A stretch of 64,000 nucleotides of DNA from Rhodobacterales bacterium (GCA_002746935.1 PDRW01000033.1:179106-243105), one strand, 5' to 3'. Positions 44,476-54,211 are shown, counted from the stretch's first letter. Made by a program: numbers and translations. Notes: generated by a model not told the origin, from the sequence alone.

Positions 44476-45003
44476 GTGGACTGGTATTCCGCCGTCTTTG
44501 AACTCATCGACATGCGATCCTTTTCCAACCTCTGGTACTGGATCGCTCTTGCCGTTGTCTGGTCGACCACGTCGCACTGGGTGCTCGGGGTGCCGTTCGA
44601 CATGGTCCAGCGCGCCGCCCGCCACGGCGGCGAGGCGGAGCGCGACCTTGAGGACATGGTGCGGATCAACGTCAATCGCCTGCTTTACATTGCCGATGTC
44701 TCCGGGCTCTGGCTTCTGGGCATTGTCTCGGGGCTGATCACCTCGCTCGCGATCCTCGGCTTCGCCTATGGGGTCGAATTTGCCCAGGCGGTACTGATGC
44801 TGGTGCTGCCGCTGTCGGCGGTTGGGGGGATGTCGCTGTCCTCCGCGACCACGATTCGCACGCAGGGGCTCAGCGGCGAAGCGCTGCGCAAACGGATGAT
44901 GCGCCACCGGATTCAGACCCAGGTGGTCGGCATGGTTTCGATCTTCATCGCCTCACTCTGGGGCATGTGGCAGAACATGCAGTTCGGTGCGCTGGGCGGA
45001 TAG
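44476..45003 (+). CDS. Small integral membrane protein, unknown function
   Basis: 175 residues from a GTG start; an ATG at 44512 is an alternative. Four hydrophobic segments: WYWIALAVVWSTTSHWVLG, VSGLWLLGIVSGLITSLAIL, FAQAVLMLVLPLSAVGG and VVGMVSIFIASLWGMW, with a charged loop (RAARHGGEAERDLEDMVR) between the first two. From memory, similar proteins in this order are sometimes labelled a component of the SufBCD complex; nothing here supports that. Divergent from hemB. Confidence 0.7.
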   Translation: MDWYSAVFELIDMRSFSNLWYWIALAVVWSTTSHWVLGVPFDMVQRAARHGGEAERDLEDMVRINVNRLLYIADVSGLWLLGIVSGLITSLAILGFAYGVEFAQAVLMLVLPLSAVGGMSLSSATTIRTQGLSGEALRKRMMRHRIQTQVVGMVSIFIASLWGMWQNMQFGALGG

Positions 45004-45343
45004 GAGCGTCGGGCGAAACCGGGTGGGGTTTGCCGGGTGGGGTGCTGCCCCCGGAGCCCCGGAGTATCTGCCCCAGGAAAAAGGGGAAGGGGGGGTGCTG
45101 TTCGACCTGCGAAACGTGGGACAGAGCATGTCGCGCCAATCGGCCCCGGTTTTGCGCTGTCCGACACGCGAAAACACGGGGGCCAAACACGGGGACAATG
45201 CGCGGTCCGGCTGGATGGGGTGAGGTCGGGCAGGTTTTGGCCGGGTGGCTGTTTGGGGCGGCTGCTCGGGGCGATCGCTCGGGGGGGGGGGGTTTCCCGC
45301 GGGCTCGCAGCAGCGGGCCGGATGAGCCCCGGTCGCGCCGCGC
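45004..45343. other. Convergent intergenic region with dispersed repeat and poly-G tract
   Basis: 340 bases between the membrane protein gene and mfd. It contains a dispersed repeat copy (45039-45083) and twelve consecutive G (45281-45292). No gene supported. Confidence 0.5.
45039..45083 (+). repeat. Dispersed intergenic repeat copy
   Basis: ggggtgctgcccccgg, then gccccggagtatctgcccc and aggaaaaagg. Hairpin arm partly decayed; core well kept. Confidence 0.65.
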
Positions 45344-48300
45344 TCAGCTCTTGCGCCGCACCGTGCCCGCCTTTTCCGCCAGATCCACCGCGATGTTGAA
45401 CGCGCCCTTGATCTTGTCGGCATCCCGGGTCCAGTCGCGGCGGATCACCACCTTGTTGTCCTTCACCTTCGCCAGCCCCTTCTGGGCCTGAAGATAATCC
45501 ACCAGCCCCGCGGGATTGGCGAATTTGTCGTTGTGGAAGGTCAGCGTCGCGCCCTTCGGGCCGCCGTCGAGCCGGGCGATCCCGGCCTTCTTGCACATCG
45601 CCTTGATGCGCACGATCAACAGCAGCGTGTTGACCTCGCGCGGCAGCTTGCCGAAGCGGTCGATGAGTTCGGCGGCGAAGCCTTCGAGCTCCACCTTCTT
45701 CGACAGCCCCGACAGCCGCCGGTAGAGGCCGAGGCGGACGTCGAGGTCGGGCACGTAATCCGCCGGGATCAGCACCGGCACGCCGAGGTTGATCTGCGGC
45801 GCCCAGGTCTCGCCCGGGTCGGTCAGCCCTTCGGCCTCGCCCGACTTGATCCTGGCGATCGCCTCTTCCAGCATCGACTGGTAAAGCTCGTAGCCCACCT
45901 CGTGCATCTGCCCCGACTGCTCCTCGCCGACGAGGTTCCCGGCGCCGCGGATGTCGAGATCCTGGCTCGCCAGCGCAAAGCCCGCGCCCAGCGAATCGAG
46001 CGAGCCCAGCACCTTCAGCCGCTTTTCGGCGCCTTCGGTGAGGGGGGCGCGGGGCTTGGTGGTGAGGTAGCAATAGGCGCGGGATTTCGACCGGCCCACC
46101 CGGCCGCGGATCTGGTAGAGCTGGGCGAGGCCGAACATGTCGGCGCGCCAGACCACCATGGTGTTGGCGGTGGGGATGTCGAGGCCCGACTCGACGATGG
46201 TGGTGGCCAGCAGCACGTCGAACTTGCCGTCGTAGAAGGCGTTCATCCGCCGGTCGAGCTCGCCCGAGGCCATCTGGCCGTGCGCCACCACGCAGGACAC
46301 CTCCGGCACCTCGCGTTTGAGGAAATCCTCGATCTCGGGCAGATCCTTCACCCGCGGCACCACGAAGAAGCTCTGCCCGCCGCGATAGTGTTCGCGCAAC
46401 AGCGCCTCGCGGATGGTCACGGTGTCAAACTCGCTCACGTAAGTCCGGATCGACAGCCGGTCCACCGGCGGGGTGCCGATGATCGACAGATCGCGCACCC
46501 CGGTGAGGCTCATTTGCAGCGTCCGCGGGATCGGCGTGGCGGTCAGTGTCAGCACATGCACATCGGACCGCAGCGCCTTGAGGCGTTCCTTGTGGGCGAC
46601 GCCGAAACGCTGTTCCTCGTCGATGATGAGGAGCCCGAGATTGTGGAACCGGATGCCCTTGGCGAGCAGCGCATGGGTGCCGACCACCACATCCATCCGG
46701 CCGTCCCTGAGCCCTGTGCGGGTCAGCTCCGCCTCGCGCGCCGAAACGAAGCGGCTCAGCTGGCCCAGCTGCATCGGAAAGCCCCGGAAGCGCTCGGCGA
46801 AGCTCTTGTAATGCTGGCGCGCGAGCAGCGTGGTGGGGGCGATCACCGCCACCTGCATCCCCGCCATGGCCGCGACGAAGGCCGCGCGCATCGCCACTTC
46901 GGTCTTGCCGAAGCCCACGTCGCCGCAGACGAGACGGTCCATGGGGGTGCCGGAGGCGAGGTCGTCGATCACATCGGCGATCGCCGAAAGCTGGTCTTCG
47001 GTCTCCTGATAGGGGAAACGGGCGGAAAACTCCTCCCAGGCGTGATGCGGTGCTTCCAGCACCGGGGCCTTGCGCAGGGCGCGTTCGGCGGCGAGGCGGA
47101 TCAGCTTGTCGGCCACCTCGCGGATACGCTCCTTGAGCCGCGCCTTCTTCGCCTGCCAGGCACCGCCGCCGAGCTTGTCGAGCAGGCCTTCCTCATGGCC
47201 GTAACGGGTGAGCAGCTCGATGTTTTCCACCGGCAGGAAAAGCCGGTCGCCGCCGGCATATTCGAGCGCGAGGCATTCATGCGGCGCGCCCGCTGCGGTG
47301 ATGGTCTCAAGCCCCCGGAAACGGCCGACGCCGTGGTCGAGATGCACCACCAGATCACCGGGGCTGAGCACGCCCGCCTCGGTGAGGAAGTTTTCGGCCC
47401 GGCGCTTGCGGCGCGGCGCGCGGATGAGCCGGTCGCCGAGCACGTCCTGTTCGGAGATCACCGTGAGCGCGGCCCGGGCGGCGGCGTGGCCCTTTAGCCC
47501 CGGGACGGTCGGCCCCTCGAAACCATGTTCCAGCGGCCAGACCGCGAGATAGACCCCGCCCTGCTCATCCGGTTCCTGTGTGCCCTCATGCACACCGGGG
47601 GCGGGCTCCGGCAGGTCGCGGAAATCGGCAATCTCGGCGGTGATCGAGAGGTCTTCGTCGGCCAACAGCCCTTTCAGCCGTTCCCGCGCGCCTTCGGAGT
47701 AAGACGCGACCACCACCGGCCCGGTCTGGCGTCTGGCCCCGATATGCTCCGCGAGCGCCTTGAAAAGGTTGACCTTTTCCGCCTGCCGTTCGGGCGCGAA
47801 ATTGCGCCCGATGCGCCCGCCCGCATCTGTCACCCCAAGCCCCGTGGCCTGTGGCAGGGCGGCAAGCCCGATCACCCGGAGCCCCTCGGTGGCCGCAGCC
47901 CACGCCGCGTCGTCGAGATACAGAAGCTCCGGCGGGCAGGGTTTGTAGACCGTATCGAGCCGGCTCTTCGCGCTCATCGCCTCGCGGCGGGTGTCGTATT
48001 GATCGGCAATCCCCTCCCAGCGGCTGAGCCGCGCGGCACTGGTCTGGTCGTCAAGAAAGAAGGACGCATCGGTGAGATAGTCGAACAGCGTCTCAAGGCG
48101 TTCGTGGAAGAACGGCAGCCAGTGTTCGAGCCCCTGATATTTCCGCCCCGCGCTCACCGATTCGTAGAGCGGATCGTCGGAGGTGGCGCCGAATTCGATG
48201 CGGTAATTCTGCCGGAACCGGGTGATCGCAGCCTCGTCAAGGATCACTTCCGAGACCGGCGCGAGCTCCACCGACGTGAGCTTTTCGGTGGTGCGCTGGC

Positions 48301-48877
48301 TGACCGGGTCGAAGCGGCGGGCGCCGTCGAGCACGTCGCCGAAGAGGTCGAGCCGCACCGGGCCGGATTCGCCCGGCGGGAAGATGTCGATGATCCCGCC
48401 GCGTACCGCGAAATCCCCGGGCTCGGTGACGGTGGGCGCCTGCACGAAGCCCATGCGCACCAGAAAGCCGCGCAAGGCCGCCTCGTCGATCCGGTCGCCG
48501 ACCCGGGCGGTGAAACTTGCATCTGCAATTACCGCGCGGGCGGGCAGGCGCTGGGTGGCGGCGCTGATCGTGGTGAGCAGGATGAAGCGCCGGCTGGGCA
48601 TCCCGCCCGCGAGCGCTGCGAGCGTCGCCATCCGCGCCGCGGAGATGTCCGGGTTGGGCGAAACCCGGTCGTAGGGCAGGCAATCCCAGCCCGGAAAGGT
48701 GAGGCGCGGCACATGCGGGGCGAAGAAGTCGAGCGCCGCCGCCATCGCCGCCATCCGCCGGGCGTCGCGCGCCACATGCACCACCGGCCCGCCGGAGGAG
48801 GCGAGTTCACGGGCGAGCAGAAGCGCATCGAACCCCTCGGGGGCGCCGGAGAGGGTCAGGGGGCGGGTGTCAGACAT
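45344..48877 (-). CDS. mfd: Transcription-repair coupling factor Mfd
   Basis: 1177 residues. N-terminal UvrB-like module (FPGWDCLPYDRVSPN), CarD-like RNA polymerase interaction domain (LSPGDLVVHLDHGVGRF near 500), superfamily 2 translocase with Walker A CGDVGFGKTE, the DEEQ box LLIIDEEQRFG, LTATPIPRTL and the TRG-type motif VGRSKSRAYCYL, then the TRCF C-terminal domain. It removes stalled polymerase from lesions and recruits UvrA. Single gene, usual length. Divergent from the hypC-like gene. Confidence 0.97.
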   Translation of the reverse strand: MSDTRPLTLSGAPEGFDALLLARELASSGGPVVHVARDARRMAAMAAALDFFAPHVPRLTFPGWDCLPYDRVSPNPDISAARMATLAALAGGMPSRRFILLTTISAATQRLPARAVIADASFTARVGDRIDEAALRGFLVRMGFVQAPTVTEPGDFAVRGGIIDIFPPGESGPVRLDLFGDVLDGARRFDPVSQRTTEKLTSVELAPVSEVILDEAAITRFRQNYRIEFGATSDDPLYESVSAGRKYQGLEHWLPFFHERLETLFDYLTDASFFLDDQTSAARLSRWEGIADQYDTRREAMSAKSRLDTVYKPCPPELLYLDDAAWAAATEGLRVIGLAALPQATGLGVTDAGGRIGRNFAPERQAEKVNLFKALAEHIGARRQTGPVVVASYSEGARERLKGLLADEDLSITAEIADFRDLPEPAPGVHEGTQEPDEQGGVYLAVWPLEHGFEGPTVPGLKGHAAARAALTVISEQDVLGDRLIRAPRRKRRAENFLTEAGVLSPGDLVVHLDHGVGRFRGLETITAAGAPHECLALEYAGGDRLFLPVENIELLTRYGHEEGLLDKLGGGAWQAKKARLKERIREVADKLIRLAAERALRKAPVLEAPHHAWEEFSARFPYQETEDQLSAIADVIDDLASGTPMDRLVCGDVGFGKTEVAMRAAFVAAMAGMQVAVIAPTTLLARQHYKSFAERFRGFPMQLGQLSRFVSAREAELTRTGLRDGRMDVVVGTHALLAKGIRFHNLGLLIIDEEQRFGVAHKERLKALRSDVHVLTLTATPIPRTLQMSLTGVRDLSIIGTPPVDRLSIRTYVSEFDTVTIREALLREHYRGGQSFFVVPRVKDLPEIEDFLKREVPEVSCVVAHGQMASGELDRRMNAFYDGKFDVLLATTIVESGLDIPTANTMVVWRADMFGLAQLYQIRGRVGRSKSRAYCYLTTKPRAPLTEGAEKRLKVLGSLDSLGAGFALASQDLDIRGAGNLVGEEQSGQMHEVGYELYQSMLEEAIARIKSGEAEGLTDPGETWAPQINLGVPVLIPADYVPDLDVRLGLYRRLSGLSKKVELEGFAAELIDRFGKLPREVNTLLLIVRIKAMCKKAGIARLDGGPKGATLTFHNDKFANPAGLVDYLQAQKGLAKVKDNKVVIRRDWTRDADKIKGAFNIAVDLAEKAGTVRRKS

Positions 48878-49017
48878 GCGGAGGGCCTACCCCCGGGGGG
48901 CGGAGGGTTCAACCGGGAATGGGCCGGGGCTTCCGGCGGGTGCGGCGGCGTGGCACCTTGCCGGGTGGCACGGCGCGTCCCATATGGAGCGGCACCGATG
49001 CCGCGAGGAGAGCCCCC

Positions 49018-49266
49018 ATGTGCCTGACCGTTCCGATGCGCGTCGAGGAGATCGACGGCCACCGCGCGCGCTGCGCCGCGCTCGGCGCCGAACGCTGGGC
49101 GGATCTCATGCTGGTGGCCGACGCGCCTCCGAAGGTGGGCGATTACGTCACCATCCATCTGGGCTTCGTGCAGGGCATCGTGCCGGAACGGGAGGCGCTG
49201 GAGTCGCAGGCGCTCTGGGGCGAGATCGCCGCGGTGCTGGATGCGGCGGAAGGCGGCGGTGCCTGA
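49018..49266 (+). CDS. HypC/HupF-family hydrogenase maturation chaperone-like protein, orphan
   Basis: 82 residues from ATG 49018 (AGGAG eight bases upstream). MCLTVPMRVEEIDGHRARC has the HypC signature: Met-Cys-Leu-x-x-Pro with the functional Cys2, followed by the OB-like barrel and VGDYVTIHLGFVQGIV. HypC carries the Fe(CN)2CO unit with HypD for NiFe hydrogenase. No hyp or hup genes are in the window, so either they lie elsewhere or this homologue has another role. Confidence 0.85.
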   Translation: MCLTVPMRVEEIDGHRARCAALGAERWADLMLVADAPPKVGDYVTIHLGFVQGIVPEREALESQALWGEIAAVLDAAEGGGA

Positions 49267-49384
49267 GGCGGTGGAAGACGGGGCGGGTTGACCCTGTGAG
49301 CCGGCGCGGGCGCGCACGGCATGGCTCTCTGGTGACGCAGGCCTTCGGCCGGGACGCGCGGGCGCGCGCCTGCGTTGGCCCCGC

Positions 49385-50533
49385 TCAGCCGGTTTTGCCC
49401 CGGGTCTCGCGGCTGCCGCCAAACAACGGTGCCATCTGTTTCACGAAACCGCCGTTCCGGGCGTAATCCGTCAGCACGTCGAGGGCATTCCGGGCAATCT
49501 CCGCGCAGCGTTTCGGATCGGCGACGAGGGCGCGCACCTTGTCTTCGAAATCCGCGAGATCCCAGCGCACCGGCACATAGGTCTCGCCCGGCACGAACAC
49601 ATCCGGCCGTGTCTCCATATGGCTCATGTCCTGTTTCAGCAGCACCGCGCCGTTCTGGATCGCCTCATAGTCGCGCCAGCAGACCTCGCCGTAACCGAAG
49701 GCCGAGAAACAGACTTTGGAGCTTCGCAATTCGGCAAGAAACTGGTCGTGGCGGATGCCGGTGCCGGTGACCACATTGAGCCCCTCCGGCCCCTGTTTCA
49801 GCGCCCGCGCCGCGGCGTCGCATTCGCCGCGCATGAACTGGTACCAGGGCGTGCCGCCGACGGCGATGCGGGCGTGCAGATCAATCGGCCGGTCGCCCGC
49901 GGGCAGCGTGGCGCGGTCGAGCGTGGGCAGGATGAAATCGGCGGTGGCAAACGAGGGGCCGACCATCAGCTTGTCGAAAAACCCCTCCGGGATCGCGAAG
50001 CGCACCGGCTCATGGTCGAGCCCGGCGCGGCGGCCGTAGTAATCCATCAGATTGGTGTCGCCGAAGGTCTCCTGCCCGTAGTGCGAACGGTCGCGCAGCA
50101 GGTGTTTCTTCACGTAGAGGTCCACATGGGCCCCGAGCATGGCGGCGAAGCGCAGATCGGTCGGCGCGAACCAGTCGAGATAGACCACCCGCGCATCCGG
50201 GCTGGTCTCGCGGATGCGCGCAAGGATGCGGTCGCGCAGATCTTCGTCGAGGTCGAAACCGGTCTGGAAAGCCACCACGCTCGCGCCGGTGACCTTGCGT
50301 GCGCCGGACAGGAAATCTTCCAGATGCAGCTCGCTCACGTCGGCGCCGTAAGCCGCGCGCAGATCCCCGGCGTAGAAGTGAAACGGAAAGATCTGGCTGC
50401 CCGGGATGCGCTCCGGCAGGGTCACCAGCAGCAGCCTTTCCGCGGCGCCGGGATCGAAAGCCGCGCCGTAGCGGTGCTTGCGTGCCCGCGCCTGGCGGAT
50501 CTCGTTGAGCTTGTTGGCAACGCGGCCAATCAT
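49385..50533 (-). CDS. Putative glycosyltransferase (CgeB/GT1-like C-terminal half)
   Basis: 382 residues, cytosolic. The N-terminal half is a Rossmann-like region (VVYLDWFAPTDLRFAAMLGAHVDLYVKK). The C-terminal half resembles the Glycos_transf_1_2/CgeB type: FSAFGYGEVCWRDYEAIQNGAVLLKQ followed by RWDLADFEDKVRALVADPKRCAEIARNA. I base the call on that pattern only; the family assignment is moderate. Same strand as the asparagine-synthetase-like gene, 95 bases downstream of it, so possibly one small operon for modifying a surface polysaccharide. Confidence 0.6.
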   Translation of the reverse strand: MIGRVANKLNEIRQARARKHRYGAAFDPGAAERLLLVTLPERIPGSQIFPFHFYAGDLRAAYGADVSELHLEDFLSGARKVTGASVVAFQTGFDLDEDLRDRILARIRETSPDARVVYLDWFAPTDLRFAAMLGAHVDLYVKKHLLRDRSHYGQETFGDTNLMDYYGRRAGLDHEPVRFAIPEGFFDKLMVGPSFATADFILPTLDRATLPAGDRPIDLHARIAVGGTPWYQFMRGECDAAARALKQGPEGLNVVTGTGIRHDQFLAELRSSKVCFSAFGYGEVCWRDYEAIQNGAVLLKQDMSHMETRPDVFVPGETYVPVRWDLADFEDKVRALVADPKRCAEIARNALDVLTDYARNGGFVKQMAPLFGGSRETRGKTG

Positions 50534-50628
50534 GGCTGGCCCTTTCGGCTGTTACAGGTCCGGGTTCTAGCTGACGGGACGCCCCGGCAAAACCCCATTG
50601 CGGCAAAGGTGGCGCCGGGCCGGGGGAG

Positions 50629-52263
50629 TCAGCCGGGTTTCAGCGTGTTTCCGGGCGGCCGGTAGCTGTCGCTCACCAGATTGTGGGTGCGGGTCCGGTT
50701 GAGCTTGCGGGTGAAGGCGAGCAACCCCCGGGCCCGTTCTGCGCTGAGGGTCTCCACCAGCCGGCTGTGCAGATGATACATCTCGTTCGGACCGGGGTTG
50801 AGCGGACGTCCGCGCCCGAACAGCGCCCGGTACTCGGCCAGCGGCGCCCCCGGCGCGAGAAACTGCGCCACCCGCGCCATGTCGACCGCGCTTTGCAGCT
50901 TGTGGCCGATCGGGCTTGACCGTGGCGGGTCGTCGGCGAAGCCTTCCTTCAGCGGTACGTCCCTGTATTGCGGCCAGGCCTTGAATACCGCCTCGTCGTG
51001 CAGGTGAATACCATCAAACTTCAGCCCGAAGGGCAGGCCGAGGCAGAATTCCACCAGGTCTTCGTCGAGATACGGGGTGAACACCGCTTCTGCCGACGAC
51101 AGAATGCCACGGGTCACGAAATTGATCTCGCGCCGGGTGCGGTTGAACATCCAGAAAGCCTGGTTGGGATCGGGGAAATCGCCAAACCGGGCAATCGCCT
51201 CGCCGACGTAGTGCAACGCTTCCTCATGGGCGTCGCGCGAGGGCGAATAAAGCTGGCTGGCGCCGCGCGGGTCGCCCGTGGTGGAAATGATGGACCCGTG
51301 CCCATCCATCATCAGCCGGGCGATGGCGGCGAAATCGCCCTCATGAAACAGCCGGTGACACAGATGCGGATTGTCGGCGCCTTCGGTCAGCACATCGCCG
51401 TTGATCCCGTCATAGCTCGCGGCGCCAAGGCCGATGAGATAATCGTGCAGCGGCATCATCTGGGCATGTTCGTCGGCGCAAAGCTCGGTCAGCGTGATGG
51501 CGCGGATGTTGTCGATCTGGCGCGAGCGCTCGCGGCCCAGCACGTCGTGACGCACGCCGACCGCTTCGGCGATGGCGCGCGCCGCCTTGACCTCGGCATT
51601 CCACTGGTCGCCGGTATGCTGGAAGGTGATGCAGGCGTCGGGCTTGCGGCCCTGATGGGCCAGCTCCAGCAGGATATGGCGCGAATCGCGCCCGCCGCTC
51701 AGCGGCAGCACGATCGGGCCGTCCCAGGCCTTGAGGGTACGCGCCATGCTCGCCCGGAACAGCTCGATGAACCCGTCTACCGCTTCGGCGCGGCTGATGG
51801 TGTTGGGCTTTACCGCAAGCTCCGGCGCCTCGATGGTGAGCTTGCCGTCTTCCCAGATGAGCCTGCCGCCCGGCGGCAGCACCCGTATGCCTTCGAAGGG
51901 GGTGTCGTCGTTGATGAAGATGCCCAGCCGGTGAAACACCGCCAGCGCCTTCTGGTCGGGCTTGAGCGGGCAGCCCAGAGCGGCAAGCCGAAGCAGGCTC
52001 GCCGAAACCTGCACCCCGCTGCCGTTCTGGCAATAGAACAGGGAAAAGAAGCCGTAACGGTCCACCTGCGCCGTGAGTCGGTTTCCGTCCCAGTGCCAGC
52101 GGGCGAATATCCCCTGTCCGTTCTCCGGCCGGCGCCCGGGAACGCGGGTTCCGAGCGTGGCCTGCGGTTGTCCTGCGAAAACGGGCTTGCCGTCACGTAT
52201 GGCTACCTCGGCAAACGCGGTGTCCGACAAGGTACCGGCGGCGTCTGTGCGCCGCGAATCCAT
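50629..52263 (-). CDS. Stand-alone asparagine-synthetase-like ligase without glutaminase cysteine
   Basis: 544 residues from ATG 52263. The C-terminal synthetase domain has the PP-loop SGGRDS (189-194) and a long helical region with YDGINGDVLTEGADN and TPYLDEDLVEF. The N-terminal part keeps the later half of the Ntn glutaminase fold (DRYGFFSLFYCQNGSGVQVSASLLRL) but has no Cys2, so it cannot use glutamine as AsnB does. Similar proteins act as amide ligases (for example beta-lactam synthetase, lasso peptide cyclases) or accompany polysaccharide genes. Neighbour is a glycosyltransferase-like gene. Confidence 0.8.
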   Translation of the reverse strand: MDSRRTDAAGTLSDTAFAEVAIRDGKPVFAGQPQATLGTRVPGRRPENGQGIFARWHWDGNRLTAQVDRYGFFSLFYCQNGSGVQVSASLLRLAALGCPLKPDQKALAVFHRLGIFINDDTPFEGIRVLPPGGRLIWEDGKLTIEAPELAVKPNTISRAEAVDGFIELFRASMARTLKAWDGPIVLPLSGGRDSRHILLELAHQGRKPDACITFQHTGDQWNAEVKAARAIAEAVGVRHDVLGRERSRQIDNIRAITLTELCADEHAQMMPLHDYLIGLGAASYDGINGDVLTEGADNPHLCHRLFHEGDFAAIARLMMDGHGSIISTTGDPRGASQLYSPSRDAHEEALHYVGEAIARFGDFPDPNQAFWMFNRTRREINFVTRGILSSAEAVFTPYLDEDLVEFCLGLPFGLKFDGIHLHDEAVFKAWPQYRDVPLKEGFADDPPRSSPIGHKLQSAVDMARVAQFLAPGAPLAEYRALFGRGRPLNPGPNEMYHLHSRLVETLSAERARGLLAFTRKLNRTRTHNLVSDSYRPPGNTLKPG

Positions 52264-52658
52264 GTTGAAAATTGTCCCAACCCCCAAAGTTGCGCGGCCA
52301 GCCTAGCATCTCGGTCCACGGATAAAAAGAGCTTCGGAAACGGACAATCTGTGTCACCTGTTCGGGCTGGAAAACCGCTCCCGGAGTCTGCACGCGGGCG
52401 AGCGGGAAGCCCGGGGCGATTCTGGGGCGATTCTGGGGCGATTCTCCTGTGCATTCCTGTGCATTCCTGTGCTTTCCGGCGCGTCCCCCGGACCCCGGGC
52501 CGGGAGGCCGTTTCGGTCCGTGGTCCGGCACGCTTTGCCGCGCCTGCCCGCGCCTTGGCCCTCAAACGTCTTGCGTCCCTGTGTTCGCGCCCCTAGAAGG
52601 GCCTGAATTTCACGCGCGCCCCCGGGGGTGCGCGCCCTTCGGATATGAGGAAACACAC
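52264..52658. other. Divergent promoter region with tandem repeats
   Basis: 395 bases between the ligase gene and tig. It contains three tandem ggggcgattct units (about 52418-52452) directly followed by three tandem cctgtgcatt units (about 52447-52477). No gene. Promoters of both flanking genes should be here. Confidence 0.5.
52418..52477. repeat. Two adjacent short tandem repeat arrays upstream of tig
   Basis: Array 1: ggggcgattct with an 11-base period, three copies. Array 2: cctgtgcatt with a 10-base period, three copies. About 180-240 bases before the tig start. Confidence 0.7.
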
Positions 52659-53990
52659 ATGTCGGTCACCGAGACCCTGAACGAAGGCCTCAAGCGCGGC
52701 TACCAGATGATCATCACCGCCAGGGAGCTGGACGAAAAGGTCGATCAAAAGCTGAAAGAGGCCCAGCCCGAGGTCCAGATGAAAGGCTTCCGCAAGGGCA
52801 AGGTGCCGATGACGCTGCTGAAGAAGCAGTTCGGCGCGCGGCTTCTCGAAGAGAGCATTCAGGAAGCCATCGACGGCGTGATGAACGCCCATTTCGAGGC
52901 CAGCGGCCACCGTCCGGCGATGCAGCCCAAGGTCAGCCTGACCAACGAGGACTGGAAAGAGGGCGAGGACATCGAGGTCGAGATGTCTTACGAGAAGCTG
53001 CCGGAGATCCCGGAGGTGGACCTTGCGGCGATCTCGCTGGAGAAGATGGTGGTGAAGGCCGGTGACGCCGAAGTCGATGAGGCGCTCACCTCGCTCGCCG
53101 AAAGCGCCAAGGATTTCGAAGACCGCGGCGAGGGTGCGGCGGCCGGGGACGGCGATCAGGTGGTGATGGATTTCACCGGCCGGGTCGGTGGCGAGGCGTT
53201 CGAGGGCGGGTCGGCGGAGGATTTCCCGCTTGTGCTGGGCTCGGGCCAGTTCATCCCCGGTTTCGAAGAGCAGCTTGTCGGCGTGAAACCCGGTGAGGAA
53301 AAGGACGTGACCGTCACCTTCCCCGAGGATTACGGCGCAACCGAACTGGCCGGGAAAGAGGCGGTGTTTGCCTGCACCGTGAAAGCGGTGAAGGCGCCGA
53401 AACCGGCCGAAGTGGATGACGAGCTTGCCAAACGCTTCGGCGCCGAAGACCTCGCCGCGCTCAGGGCCCAGATCGCCGAACGTCTCGAAGCGGAATATGC
53501 CGGCGCCGCCCGTGCGGTCACCAAGCGCGCCCTGCTGGACAGGCTCGACGAGACCGTGAGCTTCGAGCTGCCGCCCTCGCTGGTCGAGGCCGAGGCGGGC
53601 CAGATCGCCCACCAGCTGTGGCACGATGAGCACCCCGATGTGGAAGGCCACGACCACCCGGAGATCGAGGCCACCGACGAGCACAAGGCGCTGGCCGGCC
53701 GCCGGGTGAAGCTTGGACTGCTGCTCGCCGAGATCGGCCAGAAGGCCGACATCGAGGTGAGCGACGCCGAGATGACCCAGGCGATCATGAACCAGGCCCG
53801 CCAATACCCGGGCCAGGAACGCGCCTTCTTCGATTTCGTCCGGCAAAACGCCGCGCTCCGCCAGCAGATCCAGGCGCCGATCTTCGAAGACAAGGTGGTC
53901 GACCATATCTTCGCGGCGGCGGCGCTGGAGGAAAAGGAGGTCTCGAAGGAAGACCTGGAAAAGGCCGTCGAGGCGCTCGACAAGGAATAA
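52659..53990 (+). CDS. tig: Trigger factor, ribosome-associated chaperone and peptidyl-prolyl isomerase
   Basis: 443 residues from ATG 52659 (GAGGA eight bases upstream). N-terminal ribosome-binding domain with the [14 protein letters not shown] signature (the GFRxGKxP loop), middle FKBP-type PPIase domain ([37 protein letters not shown]) and C-terminal substrate cradle. It folds nascent chains at the tunnel exit. Followed by a strong intrinsic terminator, so monocistronic here; clpP is not adjacent. Confidence 0.97.
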   Translation: MSVTETLNEGLKRGYQMIITARELDEKVDQKLKEAQPEVQMKGFRKGKVPMTLLKKQFGARLLEESIQEAIDGVMNAHFEASGHRPAMQPKVSLTNEDWKEGEDIEVEMSYEKLPEIPEVDLAAISLEKMVVKAGDAEVDEALTSLAESAKDFEDRGEGAAAGDGDQVVMDFTGRVGGEAFEGGSAEDFPLVLGSGQFIPGFEEQLVGVKPGEEKDVTVTFPEDYGATELAGKEAVFACTVKAVKAPKPAEVDDELAKRFGAEDLAALRAQIAERLEAEYAGAARAVTKRALLDRLDETVSFELPPSLVEAEAGQIAHQLWHDEHPDVEGHDHPEIEATDEHKALAGRRVKLGLLLAEIGQKADIEVSDAEMTQAIMNQARQYPGQERAFFDFVRQNAALRQQIQAPIFEDKVVDHIFAAAALEEKEVSKEDLEKAVEALDKE

Positions 53991-54043
53991 GCCGCGGTTC
54001 TCACGCTTTCCGGCGCTTTCTGGCGCTTTCCGGCGACGGTTTC

Positions 54044-54071
54044 AGGGCTGCCCTTCGGGGTGGCCCTTTTT
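54044..54071 (+). terminator. Intrinsic terminator of tig
   Basis: agggctgccc (54044-54053), tetraloop ttcg, gggtggccct (54058-54067), then a T run to 54071. The 10-bp stem includes two G-T pairs. It is 54 bases after the tig stop and is the clearest rho-independent terminator in the window. Confidence 0.85.
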
Positions 54072-54093
54072 CGTGGGCGGGGGCAAGTGCCGC

Positions 54094-54211
54094 CCGGGGG
54101 CGCAGCCCCCGGTTCTGCGCCTGATCGGGGCGCCAGGCCCCTCGAACCAAGGCGGCTGTTGGGGGGCCAGCCCCCCAAACCCCCCCGGAGTATTTTGGCC
54201 AGGAAAAAAGG
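54094..54211 (+). repeat. Dispersed intergenic repeat, extended copy
   Basis: First hairpin ccgggggc-gca-gcccccgg (54094-54112), a second hairpin ttgggggg-ccag-ccccccaa (54159-54178), then the core cccccggagtattttgg and ccaggaaaaaagg to 54211. The interval between the hairpins is an insertion relative to the copy at 41967. Confidence 0.7.

Noticed and set aside
49018-49266. Hydrogenase maturation operon
   Set aside because: Only the hypC-like gene is present; neighbours are mfd and a glycosyltransferase-like gene.
49385-52658. Lasso peptide or other RiPP cluster suggested by the AsnB-like ligase
   Set aside because: No precursor peptide with a leader and no leader protease in the flanks.
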